Source: Epiperipatus broadwayi
Lineage: Eukaryota; Onychophora; Udeonychophora; Euonychophora; Peripatidae
Direction: 5' to 3'
Assembly: GCA_028023455.1 (NCBI GenBank)
Contig: JAQFVV010001073.1
Coordinates: forward strand, 53,190-117,189
Length of the DNA stretch: 64,000 nt
Positions 35,108-46,344 of the stretch are shown here, in pieces (position 1 is the stretch's first letter; every line of letters begins with the position of its first letter). The notes below the pieces were generated by a model. That model saw only the letters and a list, made by a program, of their open reading frames with translations, was not told the DNA's origin and made no database searches. The translations under genes were made by a program, and so were the position numbers.

Positions 35108-36794
35108 TTTATATTCATTTATGAAACTTACAAATGATCTATTTATGTAATCTGGTGAGATGCATAGCTGCAGATTGGACTATAGGCATACATGTAATAA
35201 GGATTATCTTGATATTCACCCCACACATATATTTTGTTTAATTTATAATAATCAGACTATTGTATTTAATTGTTTAATAAAGTTATATTATATCATTTAT
35301 CTATTATATTATGTTGCTATCTAGTGCCCAAATTTTTAGCATTAATTACTTGATTTAATTATATTAAACCCCTTTAAATAATGTAATCTTCTTAATTATT
35401 ATTGGTTAAATTCTTTGTTTCACATTGCCTTGGATATTGTTATTGCTATTATTATTAATTAACATTAGACAATAATCTGTGCCGTTGTTTAATTCGTTGA
35501 TAAGTAAGAAATTTTATTTATTATTATTATTTAGTGAATGGTGAAATTTTTATTAATTAATAGATATCCAACTCATGCTCAGTAATTTATTCTTTTTTGT
35601 AATGACCTAACCATAATTATAGCTGGAGCATTCTGTAATTGTTATCTTTCTTTACGATTATTGGATAATCACTTAAAAATCTATATTTTGTGTTAACGTA
35701 AATACACACGTAAACTATAAAATATAATTTCACTCTGCCTGATCTTTAAGGTGAGTTAAAAATTTGAACTCAGTAGTGGTGGGTAGTATAATTCCTGTTA
35801 CAGTGTATAAATGGTTTATATTAAAGTTCTTTATACAAAATAAATTAACTATTCAATAGATTTTCAGCATGATAATGATTGTTATTATATTCTTATTTCA
35901 TTTTACCAGATATTTATTGTACTCATGTGATTCAATCACTAATTGAAAAATTTTAATATTATTAGGCTTAGATTTAAAACTAATATTATAGTTTTGTTAT
36001 TATTTAATAACAATGTGCACAATTTTTATAATAATTTTATATAGCTGCAATATACATTTTTACACAACCAGATATATTCATAAAGCCGTGCATATATCAT
36101 CCATTTTAAAGAATATTATATTATTTTTTGTAATTTTAAAGAAGTTTAGCTTTCCTAACTAAAAGCAAGAAAAAAATAGTGTTGCTGAAATAAATTTTGC
36201 AATAACTATATAAAGCAATATATGAATCATACCTACATGCATATATAGAATATACTATTTTGTATTCATTGGGTACTTTGGTCAGGTTATATTCATTTTA
36301 TCAGAAGGCCACTTTCTTTCTAAAATATTTCAATACCATGTTAATGATTGCTCTGAAACTTATTATTCTCCACTATAACTTTCCTTTGGAAACTATCAAT
36401 TTAGTGAATAATATTTCTGTATAATTATGACGAATAAGAATTATTAATATAAAACAATCAATATTACATTTTTTTAGTATGTTTGACCATATTTTTCACA
36501 TTTTGGTATTTTAATATTGTCTGCCAGTTGTTTTAAAACGTCAATATAGGGAAATTTTAAATCTTTAACAAATGTTTGCATAATTTTACAATTAACCTGA
36601 ATAATTTTGCTTTTGAATATTAGAAGATTTTTATTTTTAATTTATTAGATAATTTTTTTGAACAAAACTTGCTAATATTTTTGAAACTAATGAAAACCAC
36701 AATAATCTCTATTTAGAAAATTGAATAATTAAGTAAAGCTAAATTCTTCATTAGTTTTTTTCTCTTTACTATATATAGACGCGCACACATATAT
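35108..36794. other. AT-rich stretch, no feature seen
   Basis: No open frame above background, RNA gene or repeat was recognised. Confidence 0.5.
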
Positions 36795-36860
36795 TTGCCT
36801 GAAGATATGTGACGATGTGATAATATGTTGGACTATTTTCATCATCTATCAATAAATGTT
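36795..36860 (-). repeat. Inverted SINE-tail block left of the interrupted SINE
   Basis: 'GATGTGATAATATGTTGGAC' followed by 'TATTTTCATCATCTATCA' is the reverse complement, with few changes, of 38075-38117. The two blocks bracket the SINE and its hAT insertion as inverted repeats of about 50 bases. Confidence 0.65.
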
Positions 36861-36861
36861 G

Positions 36862-36937
36862 AAAGTATAGTTGATTAGAGTTTTTGTCTTAAATTTGATA
36901 TTCGAGAATCTAAAGATGTGAATTCGACTTCTATGTG
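36862..36937 (+). repeat. tRNA-like head of an interrupted SINE
   Basis: 'GTTGATTAGAG' resembles a polymerase III A box and 'GTGAATTCGACTTC' resembles a B box (GGTTCGANTCC), about 55 bases apart, as in a tRNA-derived SINE. The head ends at TCTATGTG, the target duplicated by the hAT insertion that follows. The body resumes at 37904. Confidence 0.5.
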
Positions 36938-37903
36938 CAGGGCTGGATTTTCCTATAGGCTAACTAGGCTTCAGCCTAGAGCCTCAAGATCAAGAGGGGC
37001 CTACATTCAAATTGTTAGCAAAATTAAAATTACACTATTCTAAAAACAGTGAACACAAAGAAAATATTAAAGTGGCCTTCCCCAATGTGGAATCAATCTT
37101 ATGGCTGTTTCTCAGTTTAATAGTCACTAATTGTAATGGAGAAAGATCATTTTCAAGACTCAAAAATATCAAAAATCAATTAAGAAGCACAATGACCCAG
37201 ACGAGGTTGTCTTCATTGAGTATTTTGTTCATCGAAAATGAGACCTTCAGAAAAATAGATTTTGATGAACTTATAGAAGAATTCTGTGTGAAAAAGTTTA
37301 GAAAGAAATTCTTCTAATCTACTATTTTGTTTTAAATGTATACTTGGATTGAATCAGTTCTTAAATAAAATAACTATTAACATAAAATTTAATATGATAT
37401 ACAATTTGATATTTTCTTTTTTGTGATCTGGATTTTGTTTGAATAAAGTTCCATTTTTGGTTTAGTTTAAGACTTAAAATTCATAATAATTCATACTTAA
37501 ACTTTAAATGCAAATTATTATGAAATAAATTTATCTGAATTGAATTTGGTTTAATCTTCAATGTATTGAATATATTTAATTTAATTTGATAGAAAATATA
37601 ATAATTTTTATTGTGTATTTTATTTTCGGAGTCAAAGATTTTCATTATTTGAATTTTGTTTCTTTGTAAATGTTGTGTGTTATGTTTGATTAGTTATTGT
37701 TACAAGTACTATATATGGTGTTGAGAATAAATGTCCAAATAAGTGTTCTTGACTGTTTTTTATTTATTATCCATGTCACATTTTTATCACAGTAATGATG
37801 TATTTTATTATCTCTCATGTAATTTACAAACTTAAAAATGGGAGGTGAAAGGGCCTCATAAGTGAAATAGCCTAGGGCCTCTTTTCATCTAAATCCGGCC
37901 CTG
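36938..37903 (+). mobile_element. hAT deletion derivative, 966 bp, with 8-bp target duplication
   Basis: The ends are inverted: CAGGGCTGGATTTTCCTATA on the left and, reverse-complemented, CAGGGCCGGATTTAGATGAA on the right. TCTATGTG is duplicated exactly at 36930-36937 and 37904-37911. 'AGGCCTC/GAGGGGCCT' motifs lie near both ends. Only the transposase C-terminus remains. The ends share the CAGGGC(C/T)GG start with the 21.7-kb hAT, but the interior differs, so it belongs to a related but distinct family. Confidence 0.95.
37012..37317 (+). pseudogene. hAT transposase C-terminal dimerisation domain remnant
   Basis: A 101-codon open frame carries the hAT family dimerisation signature: FPNVESILWLFLSLIVTNCN, then GERSFSRLKNIKNQLRSTMT and RLSSLSILFIENE. 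All catalytic regions are missing, so it is a deletion product of a larger transposase and not an enzyme. The frame is undamaged over the whole domain. Whether it is transcribed is unknown. It lies entirely within the 966-bp element. Confidence 0.9.
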
Positions 37904-38125
37904 TCTATGTGAATACTAACAGTGGTCAGGTTAGCAACACTGAAAAAGAAGGGAGAATAATACTACTCAAAATGTTGAAGAATTATTAAAGTATGGCATC
38001 TATTTGTGTTGCTAACATGTTGTTTGTATTTGAAAAGTTTGCATAATGATTAAAGCTTTTTATATATTCAACAATTATGATAGATGATGGAAATAGTTCA
38101 ACATATTATCACATCAAACACATAT
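37904..38125 (+). repeat. SINE body downstream of the hAT insertion
   Basis: Beginning with the second TCTATGTG, it continues 'ACTAACAGTGGTCAGGTTAGC' and ends with 'GATAGATGATGGAAATAGTT' and a CATATTATCACATC tail. This parallels 61590-61830 (GTACTGTCATTGGTCAGGGC and GATGATGGAAATAGTCCAAT). It confirms that the hAT sits inside a SINE. Confidence 0.65.
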
Positions 38126-38769
38126 AATCTGATGTTTTAATTGTCATATTTTTCTGTTTGTAGCATCAGGATCTATTTTTGTATAAGAGTAACTACAGGA
38201 ATTGTACATATAGAGATGCATTAGTCTCATGGCTCACAGCACAATGAATTAAAAATAATCATAGACAAAACATTATATAATAATTATTTAAAATAATATC
38301 TGGATTACTGCAGTTTTAGTTAGTTCATTAAGTAATAATATGTTTTGATATTTTGAAATATTTCAAAATTATTAAAATTAAACATAAATCGGTTTCTATT
38401 TCATGCAAATATTTCATTTGATTTTGAAAAATGTAAATTTTTAAATTATATAAAAGAAAAGTATTCCTAATTAATTCTAATGTTTTTTTTTTATTTAAAG
38501 GATAAATAATTTTAATTATGAAATCTTTTGAATCTATTTATACCTTTTTTTTTTTTTTTCAATATTTATACCTTTTTGAATGGAAATTAAACAATGAACA
38601 ATTGAAATAGAGTTATTATTTTGTTTTATTTTTTATTAATTAAAAAGAAAAAAAACTTATTTAATCCTCCCTTTATAAATTCAGTAGTATCTATTAAAAA
38701 TAGTAGATTCGCTTTACTGAAGAACAATATAAAGTTGAGAAGTAAAATGAGAAGGGAGACATCTCATGG
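38126..38769. other. AT-rich stretch, no feature seen
   Basis: Low-complexity T-rich runs occur near 38485 and 38545. A 70-codon frame at 38621-38833 runs into the next repeat and has no motif. Confidence 0.5.
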
Positions 38770-38955
38770 CCTAATATATACAAAGAGAGAAAACTCTCCA
38801 CACAGTAATGCCGCTCAGTGCAAACCAGAGTAATCAATGAATGCAGAAATATTTGTGCATAAAATCACTATCTAGTGCTCATTCATTCAACATCCCCACT
38901 AGTATCTAGATTCTGGCTTTCATCAGTGATGACCCTTGAATCTGAAACCACTACA
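38770..38955 (+). repeat. Repeat family B, copy at 38.8 kb
   Basis: 'GAAAACTCTCCACACAGTAA', 'CAGAGTAATCAATGAATGC', 'TTGTGCATAAAATCACTATC', 'TCTGGCTTTCATCAGTGATG' and 'CTTGAATCTGAAACCACTAC' match the left arm at 39370-39550 in order. The complementary right arm is absent. Confidence 0.75.
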
Positions 38956-39369
38956 CCTAGATTTTATTATAAAATAGAAGTAGATATGCACAAACATTGC
39001 TGCACCCATTGATTACTTTAATTTGCACTAAGTGGTAGAATTGTATGGAAAGATTTACCTCTGTGTAAACATCTTGCATAAGGAATGGTGATCATCTGAT
39101 GTTTTGTGCTTTAAAGCTTAATATATATGAAACAGTGACTACCTATCACAGATACAATCATGCAGTTACAAAAGGTAAAATGAAATTGAGGATTGCTGGC
39201 TTTTATCTTGTGTATATATTAATCAGAACATATCATAAGCAATGTATGACAAATTCCACTCATATATATTTAACTAGGATATAGATATACAGAAATCCTC
39301 TTGAAGAAACTTTTTTATATATAAGTTGATTATACACTATTATTTGTGACATCTCTAATATTTTTGCAA

Positions 39370-39660
39370 ATGAGGCAAAACTCTCCATACAGTAGTGCCA
39401 CCCTGTACTAAACAGAGTAATCAATGGATGCCAGAAGGCTTGTGCATAAAATCCCTATCTAATGCCTACTCATCCAATATCCCCAGACTAATTTCTGGCT
39501 TGTGGCCTTTGTCAATGAGGATCTTTGGATCTGAGAGCACTGCACCTAGAAACTAGTCTGGTGATATTGGATGAGTAGGTATTAGATAGGGATTCTATGC
39601 ACAAGCCGATTACTCTGTTTGGCACAGGGTGACACTACTGTATGGAGAGTTTTGCCTTAT
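39370..39660. repeat. Fold-back repeat family B, copy with both arms
   Basis: The outer parts are inverted copies. The left reads 'GAGGCAAAACTCTCCATACA', 'GTAGTGCCACCCTGT' and 'GCCTACTCATCCAATATC'. The right reads 'GATATTGGATGAGTAGGTAT' and 'GGGTGACACTACTGTATGGA', ending 'GAGAGTTTTGCCTTAT'. The middle contains 'GAGGATCTTTGGATCTGAGA'. Total length is about 290 bases. It resembles a MITE or fold-back element. No clear target duplication was identified. Confidence 0.8.
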
Positions 39661-41531
39661 TTATAAACAATTTATGTGCTAGTAAAAGAGATGGTGTTCA
39701 TGTGATTTTTACAAATGTATGAAACCCATGAAGAAAAATTTGACAAGTGTGTAAACAAATATAAAAATCAACATATTGTTTCAAGCACTAATTAATAATA
39801 AAAATGAATTTCTGCTTAGGGTTCACACAAATTAAATATGGATTCACACTATATTAGCTTGTGTTAAAGATACACAAATAATTGAAGGAATTAACCAACA
39901 AAAGATAAAAATCGTCTTGTTAGTAAAACTTTCAAATAGATTTAAAAGCCTTCGAGGAATATAAATTTTAGACATAGGTTTTTCTAATTTTGTTATGAAA
40001 ATTGTGAAGGTGTGACTATAATACAGATAAAACTCCATATTTTAACTTCAGCAAATATAAGATGTTGCTCAAATCAATTTTAAAATCATATTAATATTAA
40101 AAATTGGAATATTATTCATCCATTACAAAATGCATTTATTTGCATGCACATTATATACATGATGAACACTTAATTGTTTATATTTTATTAGAATAATACT
40201 AATCTGTGTAGTTAATGAAAGTATTTATAAAAATAAAAAACAAAGGATTATTAAATATGAGTGTATTTTTTTTATTCAAACCCTGTACAATTTATATATT
40301 TTGATAAATTATAGTTTCCACGATGTTAAATCATTTATTACTTTCAGCTCATCTATGGAAATATTTTCTGTTACTTGTAATTAGACAGATTTGTGTAATC
40401 TTTTTGTATTAAAGAGTTTTGTCAGAGTCTATATTTTTTGATTATTACTAATTAATACATGTATTAATCATTAATTTTAAATTATTTTATACACATTAGT
40501 TAATGCTAAAATAGATTAATTTCTATAAATATGCTGTTCACAGTTATATCTATAGAAATGATTTATTATATTCCTTATATAGTTTCAGAATAATAGAATA
40601 TATATGTGTTTATGGACAGTTACATCATATTTATGAAAATTATTTTGATGTTGCTAAATAAATTAGTCATCTTTAAAGTTCATTCACTTTGAAGATTTTA
40701 TAATGATAATTGCTAGTTTATTTATGACAATTGTATTCATGATATGAAATGTATTTGCACATTGATAACAGTTACCATTAGTGCAATGATTTAAGCATTT
40801 TTAAGAGCTTACTATTACAATTATTTTAGCTTAAAATATATGTACTTTCTCTAAAACTATCAATAACTGTTCTTTCATAATATTATGCCCAAATTTGGTA
40901 TTGATTATCTTAAATGCTTACAATACACTTTTTTAATACCACAAATATATATATATGTATTGTAAGCGGTTGGGTTACATGGTACACCCATAATAATATA
41001 GTGTGTGTATATATATATGTGGAAAATAAAGGAAAAGTAGAAATAAACATAGAATAAATTTTTGTAGATTTTTTTATATTTGCTAAAATAAAATAATGAT
41101 AAGAAAAGGGTTAAAAAAATAACTGATTAAAATAAAAATTGTTTTATAATTTAAATGTTAAAAAAAGTCTTAATAAATATAAATATTGTATTGTTATTAT
41201 TATTATTCTGATTGTGAAATGTAAAAACACAATACTTGTTTTTGAAATTTTTTTAATTAATTAAAACATATATGTTTTTAAAGGGATTAGAGAGCTAAAA
41301 ATAAAAACTCTGTTTTTAATCAAAGTGTTGTTAACACCTCAGATGAGTTTATAAAAGACTGATTAAAAATATATCAGTTAGTCTGGTTAGTGATTTTTGA
41401 AGAGAACAGGTCAACTGCAGAGTTGGTTACAATATTTTGTTGCAACTTGATGAAGGGCAGCAGTTGCCTTTAGCTGACCATATAGTTGGCAGAACATTAT
41501 ATTGGGGAGCTGCCAATATTTCCTTCCACAG
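39661..41531. other. AT-rich stretch, no feature seen
   Basis: Short microsatellite-like TA runs occur near 40945 and 41010. Nothing else is supported. Confidence 0.5.
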
Positions 41532-41806
41532 GAGTTTGAAATTCACATGGAGAAAATGACCCACTTTGTGCTGAAATTCATAGCCTTAAACATGCAGAGG
41601 ATGATTGATTGCCTGAAATCCATCAAACCAAGACAGCTGCTTGCCTGGAAAAAAATCCTAGATAGAAGGAGACCAACTACAGACCAAGATTTTACATGGA
41701 TTATGTACCTTTACTTGATAGTGACAACAAACCTGAAATTATATTTTTCTGCTGGATCAAAAACCAAGCTTGCCAAGAGAAAGCTTGAAGAAGTTGGTGA
41801 TATACA
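41532..41806 (+). CDS. Possible internal exon of an unrecognised protein
   Basis: A patch with more G+C than its flanks is open in one frame throughout: EFEIHMEKMTHFVLKFIALN, then MQRMIDCLKSIKPRQLLAWK and, near the end, FSAGSKTKLAKRKLEEVG. It is preceded by a pyrimidine-rich acceptor (TTTCCTTCCACAG, AG at 41530-41531) and followed at 41807 by GTGAGT, a strong donor sequence. Together these suggest one spliced exon of about 275 bases. I do not recognise the protein and see no partner exon nearby, so it may be an isolated exon of a large gene or a decayed copy. Confidence 0.4.
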
Positions 41807-44800
41807 GTGAGTTATTTCATTTTAATATTTCTTAAAATAACTTTTAAAATCATAAATTAATAACTTAAAGTTAATACAAACAAATAACTTTTGCTTGAGT
41901 TGGAATCTACCAACAGTGATATATGATAATAAAATTTTAAATAATTTCTTTGGTCTGAAGTGACAGATATATAAACGATTTTATTTTTCGTTTATTAAGA
42001 AAATAAAAGAGACATTTTATATTTAGAGACCCTGATAATTAATCAACAAGTATCTATCAAACAAAAGTTGACTTTATTTAGTTTGATTTAAAAAAAAGAA
42101 CTTATAAACTGAAATTAAATTCTAAATTATATCTATGTTTTGTTTATAAACATGTATATGTGTTTTCCAAATGAATTATGAAAATATAATATTATTGCTG
42201 TTAAGTTAAAATATGATGTAAACATCAGTGTGTGCACACATGCACACACATATGTAAAATTACATTTTGATAATGATGCATGAATTTGTACTTTTTATGC
42301 TTATGGTGAGTATATAGTTAGACAGGACTGTTTGGATGCAGAGTATTCATGATTCTCCGAAGTATATGCTCAGCACTGTCTAGACCTAAATATTGAGCTC
42401 CCAGGGTAGTCCAGTGGTGAATATATATAGGCCTCATGAATAGGCTTTGGTCTCATGAATAGACCACATTTATACCCCTAAGTCTCACAGAGATGAGCAG
42501 GGTTGGCGCAATGCCTTTATTTTTTTCTGGATACTACTCTTTGAGAATAATCTGTTTTGGTACTTAGAAGGGCAGTGCTTAAAAATGAGGTATTTTCTCG
42601 CGATGTCATGTAGCTTTGTGTACTGATAGTCCAGCTTGGCTCTCTGCTTATCATGGTGTGGAGAGCTGCAGTTCACATATTCATTTTTACTATCTCACCT
42701 TGCCTACTTAATCAGCATTAACTAATCAAGCAAAGAGACATTTCAAAATTTATATTTTTTTTTGGATGCTATAAAAGGATATTATCTTTCATTTATTAAA
42801 AACAGAAAAAGAGACATTTTTAAAGTAAAGCAAACAAGCAAATAACTTCATGTATTAAAAGAAAGAAAAAAGTTGATAGAAGCTAATCGATAAATAGTGG
42901 AACTTATTATAAAATAAGAAAAAGCAATTTATACATTTTTAACAACAAGTAATTGTGAAAATAACTTTTATTGTCATTACAAGTGTGTAAATTTTATGAA
43001 ATTATTAATTATAAAAGTATTGTGTGACAAAATTAAATTTGTTAATAATCTGTGCAATTCTATATACGTGTTGTAGTCAACCTAGCATAAGTATTTGTAT
43101 TACTTAAAACATAATTTAAAAGTTTAATCATGTATTATTTTATGTAAAAATGAAATATGTTCAGAAATCACACGCATTTATGTATGTGGATATCTGCCAA
43201 TTGTATTGCAGATACCAATGCTTATCAATTGTAACACATATGTAAAATTTAATTATTTTTTTAATAATTATTTTATGTCAATTGTATTGTAAATAACAAT
43301 GCGTGTCAGATAGACACTTATGTATACATTTTTTGATCATTTTTCTAAATTAAATGTTAATTCAAACATGTTTATTTTGTATCAAGCCACATGCCGGTGT
43401 GCTGAATGGGTTTTAAATAAAACTAATTTATTAATCATGTAACTCAATGTATACCATTCAAAATCGGAACCTTTATAAGACCTTAATCATTTATTTTTTT
43501 ATTGTTATTAATAAACTTATTTAATTGTTAAAAATGGTTTCCATCATCTCTTGTTCACATACAGTAATAGAGCTTTATGTTCTCTGAGCTAGATTTCGGA
43601 CACGGATAAATGGGGATGTGCTTAGTGCTTTAGGCATCCAGTAATGATCAATCATCATCCTGGTTGGTGCAAAAGAGGATACTCTTTAAAGCCAATGCAC
43701 TATCTTTTATTTTACTTTAGTCTTATTAAAAGTTAAGTTTATAGTTCACCAGTACATTAATAGTACTTTAGTGGCCAGAGCATTGATGATGATCAGAATG
43801 CTTTAAATGTCCCAGCATTATTGGTCTATTTCTGAATTATTGTGTATTTTAATGGATGGGCACTAAACTGGTGCATCCAAGTTCTGTTTATTTAATTGCC
43901 CAAGCTGGCAAAGGCTCAATAGTTATCCTGGTCTACAGAAGACCCATTTCCAATCCAGCCACAAGATGGAGTGTTGATATGTTGTACTGATTTGTTTATT
44001 CCCATCAATGATGATGATGGGTGGTTTTTTTTCTCTCAAGTATTTACTTATACTGATATTTACTTTATAATGCTGGTTGATAATAAATATGCTTATAGTT
44101 GCTCTTCTGAGTTAGCTTTTGATCTCTCACTTATCTCAAGAGATTTTCTAATCTTATACTCATATCTTTAAATATACTTTTATATATTTTATAAATTATT
44201 GATTATTTCATTTTGTTGACTTGGGGTGATGATATTTTGCCATCACCCAGTTCAAACTCACTTTCCACACACTTCCTATCCCCCCATCCTGTTACAATAT
44301 ATATATATTGTGACAGTCAGTCTTAAATGCCTGCCACAAAGATGGCTGCAAGCATAGTTGCAGCCTGAATAAATATATATATATAAAAGAAATAATAAAA
44401 GGTTGGTCTGTGTGAATATATTTTCACTTCGTTTGCGCATGAAATATATTTGAAATTAAAAAAGATAAATGGTGACGATATATTTTAAATGTACAATCAT
44501 ATACATTTAAAGTGAAATGCACATATATTTTTTCTGTTTTAATAAATGTATCATTTTGATATGGTGGAAGGGATATAAAATTATACTGGGAAAGTTAAAT
44601 GTAAACAACCCAGTAACTAAATATATTTCTAATCAATTTATCAAATTTCGATGTATATTTTTATTTTTGGATTACGTGTTGAAAGTAAATTTATGTACAA
44701 AATTTTTAAAATAATGTTAACCTTGCTACAACACGTAATCTTTATAAAATTTTTGTTTTCTTTGTTAATTATGGTTTTGATGACCGCAGGCAAGACAGTT

Positions 44801-46025
44801 ACTTTTCTCTTTTGTTATAATATTTTTAGAGAAAATTGTAAAAGCATATGAATAGTCAGTCATTCGGCTTGACACCTGCAGATTAAAAATTAATTAAAAC
44901 ATGGGATAGGAACGTGAATTTCTAATGGTCTAAAAGAAAATTCCTAAACAGATTTAAAAAGATAAAACGAGTTTTAATTAAACTAATTAAAAAAATTGAA
45001 AACAGCAATAGTTTGTAGAGGGGACCCTGTAAGGGGGAGGATTTATATGCAGCTGATCAGGTGATAGAGAGGATTATTAAATGATTCATTTATTCAGTAC
45101 GGCAGATTGAATGCAGCTGAGTTGAAGGACAGTGAGTTCAACTCGTGCAGTAAAAAAAAAACTGATTGACTTATTTTCGTCGATGATCGGTTAACAAAAA
45201 ATATAAAATTGACAGTAAAAATTCAAAGTCAGTGCAAGCTGTAATTATCCTTAATCCGAAGAAATAAAAAAAAAAGAAAACCTGCAAATACAAATCTAAA
45301 GAGAAACCGGGAATGTGACCAGAAAAGTCTGCTGAAAGAAATAGATTCGACGAAAAAGTATTATTAAAAAATATCGCAAGTTATTTAAAGAATAAATATA
45401 ATAATTTTAACCAGAAATCATCTTAACATGGATCCATTTGATAATAGGAAATGAAGACTGAATAGTATTACCCCAGAGAACATGGAGTAGAAAACCCAAT
45501 TCGGTCCATTCGCACTGCTCAACACCTATGTAACCACCAAGTTATGTGACGCTATGTCCATTCGAAAATGTAGCTGCCTATGAACTAGTCTGCCTGCCAT
45601 CCATAGAAGAGACCCCTTCAGTTGCCTGCTCAAGATATATATATATCTCATTCAGAAGCCCTCAGCCCGGAAGAAAACTAAGTCTATGGGAAGTAAAACC
45701 CCTTATATTTCTAAATATAATTATTTTTTTTTATGTGTAATTTAAATATTTTTACGAATGATTTGTTTTCATTTTTATTATTATAGATATAATCAGATAT
45801 TGAAAATGTATGTTATCTTTTATATGTATTTGACCAATGATTTTATTAGTATTATTATTTCTATACATGATTCAATAGATTTTATTACCAAAATAAATTT
45901 TAGTATATCATGAATGTTTTAAAATAATGATTTAAGGAAGGTAGATTTCTCGTAAATTTAGATACACACAAGTGGGAGGCATTAGCCTCTTTGCCCATTT
46001 TAGTTTTATTTTATTACATAAATAT
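41807..46025. other. AT-rich stretch with less AT-rich patches, no supported gene
   Basis: Patches at 42330-42690, 43560-43990 and 45440-45710 have more G+C than average and hold frames of about 60 codons (42485-42676 complement; 45546-45740) without recognisable motifs. They could be unidentified repeats. A short TA microsatellite lies near 44300. Confidence 0.45.
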
Positions 46026-46344
46026 CTGCTACGGACAGGATAAATGTACAGACAATAACTGTTCTTTCTTTAAGAGTGTATCATATAAAGAAATGGGTCA
46101 TTAAATCTACCTTCCCAGATATTTGAAAGGATATGGAGTGTGTACGTTCATTTATAAATAACTATCATTTTAATCCGTCACGTGCAGGATTCAATATGTT
46201 ATAATCTACCACAAATTCATTTCGATTAGTATAAATTTATTCCATCCGCTATGTGCAGGATAATAATGATAGTAATAGTAAAAAAATAAGGAAATAAATA
46301 AGTCTATTTGTTCTTTGTTTGGATGATCCGCTATGGCCAGGATT
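46026..46344 (+). repeat. Four spaced copies of a 16-bp motif
   Basis: Variants of CCGCTATGTGCAGGAT occur at 46026 (CTGCTACGGACAGGAT), 46175 (CCGTCACGTGCAGGAT), 46246 (CCGCTATGTGCAGGAT) and 46328 (CCGCTATGGCCAGGAT), all in the same orientation. They are 149, 71 and 82 bases apart, with unrelated AT-rich sequence between. Function is unknown. They could be remnants of a diverged minisatellite. Confidence 0.5.

Noticed and set aside
42420-42480. Possible tRNA-derived repeat around TAGTCCAGTGGTGAA
   Set aside because: Only an A-box-like string is visible, with no B box or second copy in the window.
45546-45740. 64-codon frame in a less AT-rich patch
   Set aside because: It has no motif, contains a TA-run-derived YIYIS segment, and lacks splice or start support.
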